A DNA stretch of 64,000 nucleotides, from NCBI GenBank assembly GCA_034401795.1, contig CM067367.1, positions 52,435,019 to 52,499,018 of the forward strand. Direction: 5' to 3'. Under the pieces are notes generated by a model. That model saw only the letters and a list, made by a program, of their open reading frames with translations, did not search any database and had not been told where the DNA came from. The translations under genes and the position numbers were made by a program. Source of the stretch: Chaetoderma sp. LZ-2023a. Lineage: Eukaryota; Mollusca; Caudofoveata; Chaetodermatida; Chaetodermatidae. Positions 21,300 to 32,556 of this stretch are shown here, in pieces. The first letter of the stretch is position 1. The number at the start of each line of letters is the position of its first letter.

Positions 21300-21400
21300 C
21301 CCTTACATTTCCCTTCCTTTCCCTCCCTTCCTCCCTCGCTCCCTCCCTCCCTTCCCTTCTTACCTCCCTCCCTCCCTCCCTCTCTCAATCACTTCTTCTG
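21300..21400. repeat. CCCT-rich polypyrimidine tract
   Basis: CCCTTCCCTCCC repeats on the plus strand. Confidence 0.85.
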
Positions 21401-21544
21401 CCTCAAGACTTAGCCTGAAGATGGTTCTACTGTAAATGAATTGGATAATGCACCCCATCTAGTGATGTCAAGGACAAGGTACGTCTTGTGGGCCCAGATG
21501 ATAGTGGAGATTGTTTTACCTAGTTCTGTAAGAAAAGTGTGTCA

Positions 21545-21547
<3 letters not shown>

Positions 21548-21579
<32 letters not shown>

Positions 21580-21580
21580 C
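21548..21580. repeat. (AAT)n microsatellite before exon 4 acceptor
   Basis: About eleven AAT units, 13 bp upstream of the splice acceptor. Confidence 0.9.
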
Positions 21581-21593
21581 TTATTTTGACCAG

Positions 21594-21698
21594 GCCTCGT
21601 GCTTCCCTCGCAGCTGAGCGACTCTGGAGTAACAAGAAAGTGAACGATGTTGAGGTAGCAAGCCATAGACTTCAGGAACATAGATGCCGAATGCTTGG
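21594..21698 (+). CDS. beta-N-acetylhexosaminidase, exon 4 of window
   Basis: Follows CTTATTTTGACCAG. The first G completes the Trp codon from exon 3, giving W then [18 protein letters not shown] and [18 protein letters not shown]-x-x-x-x-E-R-L-W is diagnostic for animal GH20 hexosaminidases, and the Cys of HRCRM forms the C-terminal disulfide in the human enzymes. It ends in phase 2 (GG) before donor GTAAAA. Confidence 0.92.
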
Positions 21699-21884
21699 GT
21701 AAAAATATTTAACCATTTTTGACGTTAATTGTTCAGATCTAACTTGCATGATATCTTGTTAATTTTGAAATAAATGTGACAGTACTAGCAGTTGTTGCTG
21801 GCTATTTTGACTGGAAAAGGTTTGATTCAATAATGTTATTAGATAGCTAATGTGATGCATGTGTTGTGAAGTTAATTAACCTTT

Positions 21885-22115
21885 CGAGTTTTAGATATGC
21901 CCCGCCCATCTCTATCTAAGCTCCACCCACACCTCACTCATGTTGGGATAGATCGATCTCCGACCGCCCTGACGGATTGTTTATTAAATAGGAAATCCAT
22001 CAAATACATACAATTCTTACACTTGAGTATTTCTAACTATTGTGATTGTGATATAATTGATTATGATGTCATATACTTGAGTGACAGATCGGTTTCATTC
22101 ATCAAAAGATTAAAG
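21885..22115 (+). repeat. family A MITE copy, hairpin deleted
   Basis: GCCCCGCCCATCTC and AAGCTCCACCCAC at left, directly joined to TTTATTAAATAGGAAATCC and ATTATGATGTCATATACTTG. The central hairpin is missing. It begins 187 bp after exon 4. Confidence 0.7.
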
Positions 22116-22385
22116 GGAAATTCCAGTGAAAATCGGGAATAAGTCAACTAAAAATATACTATAATCTGAAATAGTTGCCGCAAAAAAAAAAAAAATACAC
22201 TGTTCCATTGCCGAGAAATAATAAAATGAATATGCCCAAAACGCTCGAAAACGTGACTCCTGGTCGCATCCATTTTCTCGCAACGAGAGCGAGAAACTGC
22301 GAGATTATGACGTCAAAGACACACCAGCAAAATATCGCCTGCGCTTTTAGATTTACCTGTACTTCGCGTTATGAAGGCCGAATAT
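22116..22385. other. intron 4, unassigned
   Basis: A13 run near 22182, then sequence with GAGCGAGAAACTGCGAGATT and a GACGTCA site. No exon recognised. Confidence 0.4.
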
Positions 22386-22615
22386 TAATTAACCCTTTAA
22401 TGACCAAATTCTGTCAGGAAAATCAGAATATTTCCTTATTGAATGGCCATTTGCAGGCCAAGCGAAGACTATTTTTGACAATTGACCACTGGAATGGCTG
22501 GTTCTGTTACTGAGACAGTCGTTTTAGTTGTAAATTCTCAAAATAGCCTTCTTTTGACCTGCGTCCTCAAATCAACGATTGCAGAGGCCAGTGCTGGCGT
22601 GAAATGGTTAAATCG
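22386..22615. repeat. family B palindromic MITE copy
   Basis: Begins TTAACCCTTTAATGACCAAA. The arms GGCCATTTGCAGGCCAAGCG and CTTCTTTTGACCTGCG flank a core with CACTGGAATGGCTGG. It ends near GGTTAA at 22605. The TTAA plus CCCTT termini resemble piggyBac-type elements. Confidence 0.6.
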
Positions 22616-23863
22616 CATCATGTCCGCATGTCAACCATGGGCTTGCAGTAATAGAAATTAGCATGGAAAGGGTACGGCAATTCACATTTTCAGATACCGG
22701 ATCCACAGAAGCATCCGCATGAAAAGGGGCTAACTGAAAGATGGCTTCACAACATCGCCACTGGATGGATATCTTCCACATTTAAATTTGGAAGACACAA
22801 GTTTAGAACATATAGTCTGTATAATTTTAAAATAATGTGTCATGCATTTCAAAACAAAAGGCGCGGTACTTAATTTTAATATAACAATCAAACTCGACAA
22901 TTAATGTCGTATTTGCTTGGATCAATTGTAAAACGGGATTTGCAAACCAAAATGAAACGATGTCGCTGATTGTCCGGTCAGTCAATTATAGGCAACCACT
23001 TAGCGGCTTACTTCGTAGACGATAGGAGGTGACAGCTAGTAAATAATGACAAGTGTATGCTAGACATAATTAGTAGTTTAGTGCTTTCACACTATTGAAA
23101 TCCAGCGTTATTAATCATTTACAACGTTTACTCCCAATTTTAAAATAACTATGCTGAGTGTTGAATATTCTGAATGAAATTTTCCTGGAATTATGTTGCA
23201 GTAGCTTCCAAACTAATTAGTTTCACACAATATGCAGGGTAAATTTTAAGCTTTCTGCTTTTCTGTCCTTGAAAGAGTTAACTAATTATCCCAAATTTTT
23301 AAATGTTGACCCATATTTACTGCCTGTTGAATATTTTGAAACTGGAATTTGACAGGAAGCAGAGGTTGCAATAGCAACAGCTTTCAGAGAAATTACATTC
23401 AACATTTATTCAAGTAACATATTTTTCAAGAATTTGTTGTAGCTGGTTGATTGCAAACACGCTCCTGGCATAACCCTTCAATGTTTTAAAAAAATAGAAA
23501 TTGCCCATAAGAAAACAATTTTTGACGATTTAGCACTACAATGACTGGCGCGATCATCGGGACACTAATTGCACTTTAATTTCCTCCAAACACTGTGGCA
23601 AAGTATCAGTTCTTTAGCCAGTATGCTAATTATCCACGAGATGCAAGATTTACCTCCCCTGGTTACGGCTATCCTCGATCGGGCAAACAGAGTAGGTGTG
23701 TCGGTGACGTCAGCTGCTTGTCCAAAATGGTGCCTCTATCTACTGGTTACTTTAGCAATTTAAATTGAGGATATCTTTTTTATTTGTTGGCATAAAATTG
23801 TGCTCTTGGTCTCAAATTAATGCGGAAAATTAGTACTTTACGTCAGATGCATAAAATCTCCCA
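22616..23863. other. intron 4, degenerate repeats only
   Basis: A weak family A hairpin at 23320-23420 (CTGTTGAATATTTTGAAACT ... AGCAACAGC) and a family B fragment at 23480-23580. Otherwise AT-rich with no exon seen. Confidence 0.5.
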
Positions 23864-24339
23864 GTGGAATATCCCTTTAATGTATTATCATGTATTTCTC
23901 TAAGCCATGAAGTTTTTGATCTGTCAATGTTTTGCGATGCTTATTTATGTCAATGTGTTTCCCAGTTTACCCCGATGCCAATGCACTTAACCATTTCAAC
24001 TTCTTGCCCTAATTATGTGCCCTATGTTGTCTATATGTACCCTAGAATCCAACATGAATGCAAATTTATCCTCGACCTGTAACTTTACTATTTGTCAATG
24101 GTTGTCCAGCATAACTGTCAATGTTTGTTATTCTTCCTGTATACTTTATTTCTCTTCGTTCCATCCGTACACACTTGTTTGTTGCATAAAGATCCTAATC
24201 CCACAGTCCAATCCTTTAATGAACAAAACTGGTCAAGAAAACCACAAAACTTGCTTACTGTACCATAGTAAATTCCAGCTTCTAGCCAAACTCCTCCAGT
24301 CCTTTGTCGGTGTTGAGATCGATCAAACCATGAATTCCC

Positions 24340-24635
24340 AAAATCCCAAGATCACAGTTACTGTTCATGCAAACTGTTGGGTTTTTTTAGACTGGTTGCA
24401 GTTGCTGCCCATGGCAGCCATGGTGCCCAGTCGGGTTCGGTTTAAAGTATTCAGCAGAATGTATATTAAATAGTAAATCCATCAAAGACAATACAATTAG
24501 TACACCTGACAGACTATGCCATGTCCATGATGGAGTATTTCTGTCAATTATGATTTTGACATCATCCTATATGTAATGTAATTAACTAGGACGTCATATA
24601 TTTGAGCAACAGATCAGCTTCATCCATTAGAAGGA
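24340..24635 (+). repeat. family A MITE inside triplicated block
   Basis: Hairpin with GTTGCTGCCCATGGCAGC, then TTAAATAGTAAATCCATCAA, TGACATCATCC and a final GATCAGCTTCATCCATTAG. Confidence 0.65.
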
Positions 24636-24999
24636 TAAAGTTTAATATATTGTTGCCACAGCAATTTACAACTTTATCTGTTTACTTTTAAATCTTGCTA
24701 CACTGATATTAATGCTCTAAAATTATGAATGCATGTATTTCCCTATTAACTCCTGAATGATTATGATTTGCCAATGATTTTCTCGTGGTGATGCCAATGT
24801 GTTTCCCAGGTTACCCATGTGTTAATGCTCTTAAATAGTTACATGTTCAAGCCTTTTCTTAATTATATGCTTTATGCTGCCTCTATATGTACTCTAGAAC
24901 CGAACATGAATGCAACTTCACCCTAGACATATAGCTTTACTATTTGCCAATGGCTGTCCAGCATAGCTGTCAACGGGTTTTTTTTATCATGCTGTGATC

Positions 25000-25320
25000 A
25001 ATCAAACCCTGAATTCCAAAAATTGCACCCAATATCACAGTATTCATGCAAGCTGCTTGGCATTTTGAGACTGGATTGACTGGTTGCCGTTGTTGCCCAT
25101 GGCAGCAACAGTGCCCAGTCGTGTTCATTTTAAAATGCTCAGCAGAATGTTTGTTAAATAGTAAATCCATCAAAGACATACAATTCGTACACCTGACGGA
25201 CTATCACAGGTGATGCCAGTGTATTTCTGTCAATTATGATTATGACATCATCCCATCTGTAACGTAGTTCATTATGGCATCATATATAATTGAGCAACAG
25301 ATCAACTTCATCCATTAGGT
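25000..25320 (+). repeat. family A MITE inside triplicated block, paralogous copy
   Basis: Same layout as 24340-24635: hairpin with GTTGCCCATGGCAGCAACAG, then AAATAGTAAATCCATCAAAG and GATCAACTTCATCCATTAG. Confidence 0.65.
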
Positions 25321-26166
25321 TGTTAAAGTTTTATATATTGTTGCCATAACACTTTAAATCTTGCTCCCCTCATATTATGCTCTAGAATTATGAATGCATG
25401 TATTTCACTATTAATCCCTGAAGTTTATGATTTGTCAATGCTTTTCTCATGCTAATGTCAATGTGTTCCCCAGTTTACCCATGTGTCAATGCACTTAAAC
25501 AGTTACATGCTCAACTTTTTGCTTAGTTATATCCTTTATGTTGCCTCTAGATGTACTCTAGAACCTAACATGAATGCAAATCCACCCCAGGCCTGCAACT
25601 TTACTGTTTGCCAATGACTGTCCAGCATAACTGTCAATGTCTTTTACTCTTCCTGTATACGTTACGTCTCACATGTTCCATCCGTATTCCCTACAACTTG
25701 TTTGTTGTATAAAAAACCTGATCCCACAGTTCAATCTTTTAATGGACAGAAATGGACAGAAAAATCACAACACTTGCTCACTGTACCATACTAAATGCCA
25801 GCTTGCATGTACATTTCTCAGTAAGTTATGACTGGAATGACAGACTTGTTTATCAGGTCTGGAATTCCAGAGATGAATTTCTGGAAAATGCCATGTCCTA
25901 GCCTGCTAATCCATAGTAAGCGAACATGAAAGCATGTACTTACACCATAGCCCATGTGCATAGAAGTTTACTAATTGTCAATGTGTTTTTCCCAACATCA
26001 CCATCAATGTCATTTATTCGTTCCTAATACTTTACTCTCGTACCTTCCATCCATATACCCTAAAAATAATCCCTTGATTCTTGTATAGCAATCTCTCACC
26101 AAAAACTTACCGAATCCACATGCTCTGTCAACTGCAAAATCTTTATATTGATATACCTTCGCCACA

Positions 26167-26169
<3 letters not shown>

Positions 26170-26241
<72 letters not shown>
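26170..26241. repeat. (CT)n microsatellite
   Basis: About 35 CT units with one interruption. Confidence 0.95.
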
Positions 26242-26489
26242 ACACCCTCTCATATCTTGGTCTACCTGTCCTGTCCCATGCCTGTTAAGTTCCCCTGCTC
26301 TTCCTGTAGAAAGCATGTTATGAGATTTATGTAGCAAATGGATTCATTTGACCGGCTCCAAACTAACAACCTCTGATTACTCCAACCTTGAAACTGATAG
26401 CTCACCCTGGTGATGCACTAACCGTACTGCAACAAATCACTCTTGCCATCCAATCACTATGATGATAACACAGACTACATGCTTGCCGT

Positions 26490-29030
26490 TTTAAATCCAT
26501 ATGGCAACATACATGTACCTTAACCAACACGAATCTTACCTAGGCACATCTGTTTCCGACCAGACTGGCAGAAGACATGATATTAACACAGCTACCCTGA
26601 ACCCATTTGAACTAAACACATCCCCATGCGACCAGACTGACACTAGACCCGACCTTAACATAGTTTCATCCACTTATGACTACATCCTACAACAGACATT
26701 CAATAACAACTTTATACAAAACAAGGAACAAATACATTTTTCACTCCTATTTATCAATATGCAATTGCTCATGAAGAATATTGGAAAGTTACAATGTCTC
26801 CTTCAATATTGAAAATTTTTAAAACACCATGTCTGAGGTAGATTGGAGTACTGTCTCCAGATATTCAGTATTGTGAAGATGCCTACACCAAGTTTCATGA
26901 CATTTGCACACATATCTTTGAACACAGCTTCCCTTTGAAGGAAAAGAAGATTTCAGGACAACCCTGCAAAACCCTGGCTCACAAATGGACTGATAACTGC
27001 CTGTCACAAAAAACAGACTTTATTTGGCATTTATTAAATGTCAAACAAAGTAGAACGAACTAAAATTTAAGGACTACAGAAATAAACTTGACCAAATAAT
27101 AACAGCTCAAAAAACTACTACCAAAATAGATTCGAAAATCTAAAAATGACAGAAAAATGAAACATATAATTAAATCACTTTTGAATAAAAAGATTGGCAA
27201 AGCGCAGCAAACACAATTTCGTTACAACAACACAATTATAACTGATGACTGAAATTGCAAACGGATTCAATGATTATTTTGTTAATATCGGTCCAACTCC
27301 TTCAGATAAAATAAAATCAATGTCCAGAAATAAATACTGTCATTATCTGACAGGCAGCTACCAATCTTTTTTCATTAACCCGGTCAGCGATGAAGATAAT
27401 CTTAACATTCTGAACACATTTAACCCTGCAAAAAGCGATGGCCTTGATAATTTCAAATGGAGCATTTTCAAACACTGCATAATAGACTTACTAACACCAC
27501 TCAATCACATATGCAACATATCTCTAACACAAGACATTTTTCCGTCAAAACTATAATCTGCACGAGTAACACCTATACACAAAGCAAAAGATGCATCTGA
27601 TTTCACAAATTACAGACCTGTCTCAATACTTTGACCTTTTTTCCAAATTACTGGAACGACTTATGTACAATCGGCTTACAAACTACCTAGACAAAAAGTC
27701 AATCTTGTATAAATCACAATACGGGTTCCGCGAAAAACATTCAACTATGCTACCTTTAATAGAAATGACAGAAAAATTATTGACTCAATTGAAAAGAAAG
27801 AACATATAATAAGCATCTTTTTGGACCTTTCGAATGCCTTTGACACCATCAACCATGCAATTCTACTAGAATTTTCCTATTATGGAATCAGGGGGACATG
27901 CACTCTTCTGGTTTCAAAGCTACTTAAGTGACAGAATGCAATGTGTGCAATTTAATTCAGCTTGCTCAGAAAATAAGAGCCTATCCTGCTGTGTTCCTCA
28001 GGGGTCCATTCTTGTCCCTCTGCTGTTCCTGGTGTACATGAATGACCTACCCACTACATGCAAAAACATGTCACTAATACTACACTACTGCTGATGACAC
28101 CAATGTCTTCTATTATGACAAAGACATAATTACATTATATGAAAAGGCAAATAAGGAAATGGAGAAAATTACTAACTAGTTTTCATTAAATAAACTATCA
28201 CTAAATGCCGATAAAACAAACTATATGCTATTTTCAAAATCCAGAGAACTTAAATAAAGATATTCCAAAGATTTATGTTAATAAAAAATAAATTGAAGTT
28301 AAGTTCTTAGGAGTATATTTAGATAAAAAAAACCAAATTGACACAGTACCTGCCAAAGTAGCAAGAGGCATGGGTGTCATCCAAAGACTAAAAGCATATA
28401 TGACACAACATACTGTTAAAACACTACAGTGCTTTGATCCTCCCACATCTCATGTACTGCAATACTGTTTGGACTAACATGCACATAAATAAATTATCAA
28501 AATTCAGTCTCCAGAAGATAAGCATTAAACTATTCGCTAATCCAGCAGAGCGCCAAACCATTTTTAAAACTGAAAAACTGCTTAAACTCAAAGGCATCAG
28601 AAAATCACAAATGCTTACTATTGTTAAAGACTTTCATCACAATGTGCTACCCAAATCCATCACCCCATGCTTCACACACATCAGCATTCACCAACCAAAC
28701 ACAAGGACAACACATAATCTGTACATTGAATATGCGTGAACAGACATAGGGAAAAACAGAATATCTATTGCAGCCGGTAAATTATGGAACAGTCCAAAAC
28801 AAGTAACACATGACAAAATGTTAACAGCAAAATCATTCAAGAAAACGATAAAAAAAATTACATAATCGACACATACTAGGACCCGCATAAATAAAGTTAC
28901 CAACACCACTCAAAAATAGCCACACCCAACAGTGCTACTGCCATGGAAACTATTACTACCACTACCACCAACCTATATCGCCACTACTACTACTACTACT
29001 ACTACTGTGGTGGTGCTGCTACTGCTACTG

Positions 29031-29108
<78 letters not shown>

Positions 29109-29450
29109 TGGATGAACACAATTGCTATTACCACTATCAATACCACTACAGAATATTATATTAAAACTACTGGATGAGCTGGTAAATATAACACCGCTAT
29201 ATCCTGCCCACCCACAAACCCCTCTCCGTCCCCTCCCCATGTGGTGTTTTATAATACTATCTACTAAATGCAATGTATATCCTGATATCTAACTGTCGCT
29301 GTTGTCTGTGTTGTTACTGTTCTGTCTATATATGTAAGGTGTCCGCCAGAACTATAGGTTGCCCATTCGGCAGACAACCTGGACTCAATTATGTAAAAAA
29401 ACATGTTACTGTCAAATAAATAATTTTTGATTTAATTTGATTTGATTTGA
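26490..29450 (+). pseudogene. CR1/L2-like LINE, plus strand, decayed with endonuclease deletion
   Basis: Non-LTR retrotransposon in the sense strand of intron 4. The start of an endonuclease domain (IHFSLLFINMQLLMKNIGKL, near 26730-26795) jumps straight to inter-domain sequence, so most of the endonuclease is deleted. RT pieces follow in shifting frames: NGFNDYFVNIGP at 27258, KSDGLDNFKWSIFKHCIIDL at 27430, QYGFREKHSTMLPLIEMTEK at 27718, FQSYLSDRMQCVQFNS with CCVPQGSILVPLLFLVYMND at 27900-28050, then TADDTNVFYYD at 28091 (the YADD block, with Tyr replaced). The C-terminal region reaches about 28860. The 3' UTR has a (CTA)n tract and the element ends in ATTTGATTTGATTTGA repeats at 29450, a simple-repeat tail typical of CR1/L2-like LINEs. 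The right end abuts a family A MITE. Confidence 0.85.
28986..29107. repeat. (CTA)n microsatellite in LINE 3' UTR
   Basis: About 40 CTA units interrupted by a GTGGTGGTGCTG stretch. Confidence 0.95.
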
Positions 29451-29755
29451 CTATCAATTTACAGAAAACTATACAGGTAAGCTCTTGAATATTTTGAAAC
29501 TATTGTGACTGGATGGTGTTTCTGCCAATGGCAGTGACAGCGGCCAGTCCTATTAGTTTCAAAATATTCAATAGCATGTTTATTAAATAGTAAAGACATA
29601 CAATTCAAACAACCTGATGGACAATTAAGCATTTAATACAGACTAAATCAAGTCATTCATGATGTCATGGTTATGATGTCATCCTACACATCACTTAGTT
29701 GATTATGACGTCAGAGGATAGATCGGTAAACTGGAAAGATCCATTAACTATAAAG
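29449..29755 (+). repeat. family A MITE, left end replaced by LINE
   Basis: Starts GACTATCAATTTACAGAAAA right at the LINE tail, with full central hairpin (29486-29574), ATGATGTCATCC boxes and an ACTGGAAAGATCCATTAAC terminus. It ends 206 bp before exon 5. Confidence 0.75.
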
Positions 29756-29960
29756 ACTATAAAACTCATAAACAAATGTACATGTTAAAGTTTAATACAC
29801 ACTCGTTTCATATAAAATTGGTTTGCCCATGTGTGACAAGCGTTAGGGTGTGCATCATACTATGCTTATCGTATTATTTCTAAAATTATCTCTCATTTGA
29901 ACCATGTTTCTGGGATCTTGTGCTATGCAGATAATGTTTTACAATGTTTCCATTTCACAG

Positions 29961-30180
29961 TCGTGGTCTCAGCGTGGCACAGATCAGTGGCCCGGACTAC
30001 TGCCCATCACTTGGTCCCCGACGGCCGAAGAGCTTTATTCGAGAGATGGAAGTAGAGTTAGACAAAGCAGCTGAAGAACGGAAGGCCATTATCATTTCAA
30101 ACAAGAATGATAGTGTGGACATGCTGCAGATGGTACGACGCCTCAAAAGGATGGATGTGCAAACAGATGAAGTACAATCA
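29961..30180 (+). CDS. beta-N-acetylhexosaminidase, exon 5 of window: domain end plus extension
   Basis: Follows TTTCCATTTCACAG. With GG from exon 4 it reads GRGLSVAQISGPDYCPSLGP. R-G-x-x-x-x-x-x-x-x-x-Y-C closes the GH20 domain, and this Cys pairs with that of HRCRM in known enzymes. Ordinary lysosomal hexosaminidases end about here. This frame instead continues RRPKSFIREMEVELDKAAEE, RKAIIISNKNDSVDMLQMVR and RLKRMDVQTDEVQS, a charged, probably helical linker. It ends in phase 0 before donor GTATGT. It is flanked by inverted family A MITEs (29449-29755 and 30360-30660). Confidence 0.85.
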
Positions 30181-30359
30181 GTATGTCTGATCTACTAATT
30201 TTATCTGGGTTTCATTTACCCAACTAACCAACAAGGCACATTGCCAGATCAAATATGATAAAGCATGATATTTAATGGCGGGATTGGATCTGCCAATCAT
30301 GTATCTGATGTCATACTCACATATGACACAAGCTAGCTGAAATCACAATCATAATCATG

Positions 30360-30660
30360 TAGCTTCATCATAAAAATTAGAGGGTATGTCACAAAATTGT
30401 ACAACATGTGTGTCTTTGATGAATTTACAATTTAATAAATATTCTGTTGAATATTTTGATGCTAAGTTGAGTTGGAGTTGTTGCTGCGATAGGCAGCAAC
30501 AGCTCCAAGTCAAATTAGTTTCGAAATATTTAACAGCTTATTTGTATAGCTGCCTTGAATTTTAGATTCTGGCATTTTCGGTTTCAATGTTTCAAATTGA
30601 TGCCAACATGAGTAAGAACTGCATGAACCTTAGCTAGAAATGGATACATTTATTAAATAA
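30360..30660 (-). repeat. family A MITE, inverted
   Basis: Central hairpin 30445-30536 (CTGTTGAATATTTTGATGCT ... AAATATTTAACAG) with GGAGTTGTTGCTGC and GCAGCAACAGCTCC, then a degraded CTTAGCTAGAAATGG end. It begins 180 bp after exon 5. Confidence 0.65.
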
Positions 30661-30731
30661 TAGATGCCTGCTAGAGCAATGGACAATAAGGTGTAGAAAT
30701 TTTTGATATTTTTATATGTCACTATATGGGA

Positions 30732-30815
30732 TCTGATCATTTCAGATTAGCATCGCAAAATGTCATGACTAATAAGAGTCATGACATTTTGCGATGCAAA
30801 TCTGAAATGATCAGA
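30732..30815. repeat. 39-bp-arm inverted repeat (hairpin)
   Basis: Arms 30732-30770 and 30777-30815 pair over 39 bp with one mismatch around a 6-nt AATAAG loop. The arms begin TCTGATCATTTCAGATT and end GTCATGACT. No other copy was seen in the window. Confidence 0.9.
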
Positions 30816-32049
30816 AAACCACTAACAGTCCATAGCAACATATTGAATATTATTAAATTGCTTTAACAGAATGTTGTTCTTGCCTACAACAGTAACAGAT
30901 CACTGTCAAAGTAATTTCAATGTATTTATCACTTTGTTGCTGATCTTCATACCAATATTACCATTTTTTTTCATAAATAATGGCTATGTTGAAGTACTGT
31001 CATAATATTAAATGTTGCCATCCAGCAAGATAGATTTTAAGCCAATGATTATTGATTTAATCGACCCAAAACTGGAATATATGGTGACAGGATTTAGATA
31101 ATATCAGTTTCTACACAATCTTGTTTATATCTGTCACCCGCCGCATAAACATATTCACAGGCTTCAAAACTGCCAAAGATCCTTGGATTTTCATGCAAAT
31201 CCAATTAAAATAAAACATTTCTGATTATAGATGTACCATGCATAGGGTAATGCTCGAATGCAAGTCCTAGGAAATTCTTAGGAATTCTAGGATGGATTAG
31301 AACAGACGTATGCTAGTTATCCTAGAAATCTAACAATTCTAACCAGGGGCTATTCTCCTGTAAATGTTGTTATCTATCCTTATGATGACATTATTTACCA
31401 TGTTTTCTGACATCTTACTGACTATGTTTATGACAGGTAGTGAAAGCCACTGGTTTATGTTCATTATAGCGTCATATAATCGATGATGTGTGGATGCAAT
31501 TGGGTTGTTATTAGATATCACATCAGCAAATATCATACACCTTTCCCGTCATTAGCTGGCAACATGTTGGGAAACATAGGCCTTGGCATAAACTGAAATT
31601 GTTTCCCCACCAGTCCGTGGTGATATGATAGATATCAATGGTGGCTTGTGCAATTATTGTGTTGGGTGATCGCGTCCGATTATTAAGAAATAATTGTGAT
31701 TACTCGATTAATCAGCTTGGATACAAATTGCCAAGACATAACAGCAAAAGAATATCAATGACGAAAATTGCAATGATGATAGAAAAGTCCAGGCATTCCA
31801 GTAACACATTTTCAAAAGTAGTCCTCTCTTGCCCTGCAAATGGACATACATTCACTAAGCAAAAAGCAATTTTTCATGAATGATCGCATTAAAAAGTAAT
31901 TGAAAATTAGGTTTTGAAATATTTTATGCAATAGAAAGTATTCACGATTATTCGATTATTTAATTCTTTATCATATAAATCCATGATTTAAAACATAATC
32001 ACGATTTTCGATTTAATTGTGTAATTGCGCAAGCCTATATCAATGTTAC
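30816..32049. other. intron 5, unassigned
   Basis: AT-rich. Half of a family B arm lies at 31780-31860 (CATTCCAGTAACACATTTTC, then TGCAAATGGACA). No exon is needed here, since exons 5 and 6 join in frame at phase 0. Confidence 0.5.
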
Positions 32050-32240
32050 ATCTTCAAAATGGAGGAGTCCAGGTTTAGCTATGCCCCACCCACATTTACC
32101 TAAGCTCGCCATACTTCGCCCATATTGGGATCGATTGATCTTGATCCTTGAACTCCCTGTCTATCAATTTCCGGAAAACTATACAGGTAAGCCCTTAAAT
32201 ATTTTGAAACTGATTTTACTGGGTGATGTTGCTGCCTATA
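32050..32240 (+). repeat. family A MITE, right part lost
   Basis: GCCCCACCCACATTTACCTA, GATCGATTGATC, ACTATACAGGTAAGCCC and the left hairpin arm only, ending at GATGTTGCTGCC. It ends 68 bp before exon 6. Confidence 0.7.
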
Positions 32241-32307
32241 TAATTGTAAATAAATAAACAAATAAATAAATGAATAATCCTCACCTATTCATATTTTCTT
32301 CTTACAG

Positions 32308-32556
32308 ATTGTACCAAATAACTTTGTCTTGGCCATTTCATTGGTTATCTTTGTCGCTTTGACTGCAGCACTTCTCTTTCGGTTCCGGACTGGGAATGGT
32401 TCTCATGGACTTGTACGAATCTGGAAGAACAAGACAATTATGGCAGTATTCTTCACATTAGTTCTTGTCTATGTTGCTTCGAGTACAACAATAGTATGGA
32501 GAGCTTTCCATGAACAATTCAGAGGCATTTATGTTTTAAACAGAGCCACTAGCTAG
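32308..32556 (+). CDS. beta-N-acetylhexosaminidase, last exon: two membrane segments and stop
   Basis: Follows TATTTTCTTCTTACAG. Reads IVPNN, then a hydrophobic segment FVLAISLVIFVALTAALLF, a short basic loop RFRTGNGSHGLVRIWKNK, a second hydrophobic segment MAVFFTLVLVYVASSTTIVW, and ends WRAFHEQFRGIYVLNRATS with TAG at 32554-32556. Codon phase 0 matches exon 5 exactly. If real, the enzyme is anchored by two C-terminal membrane spans with the catalytic domain and the C-terminus on the lumenal or outer side. The alternative is that exons 5 and 6 are also spliced to a different transcript, or that exon 6 belongs to another gene. No AATAAA polyadenylation signal was noticed in the next few hundred bases. 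Confidence 0.72.
   Translation: MVPNNFVLAISLVIFVALTAALLFRFRTGNGSHGLVRIWKNKTIMAVFFTLVLVYVASSTTIVWRAFHEQFRGIYVLNRATS

Larger units (their letters stand above)
23864..26060 (+). repeat. ancient tandem triplication of an intronic block
   Basis: Successive blocks starting about 23864, 24690 and 25370, with a partial fourth near 25920, repeat the same text: CTAGAA..AACATGAATGCAA, then TAACTTTACTATTTGTCAAT, TGTCCAGCATAACTGTCAAT and a CTTGTTTGTTG segment. The first two blocks also carry a family A MITE at the same relative place (24340-24635 and 25000-25320), so the MITE inserted before the duplication. No coding potential. Confidence 0.7.

Noticed and set aside
28932-29177. poly-Leu or poly-Thr ORF
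   Set aside because: Translation of the CTA microsatellite in the LINE 3' UTR.
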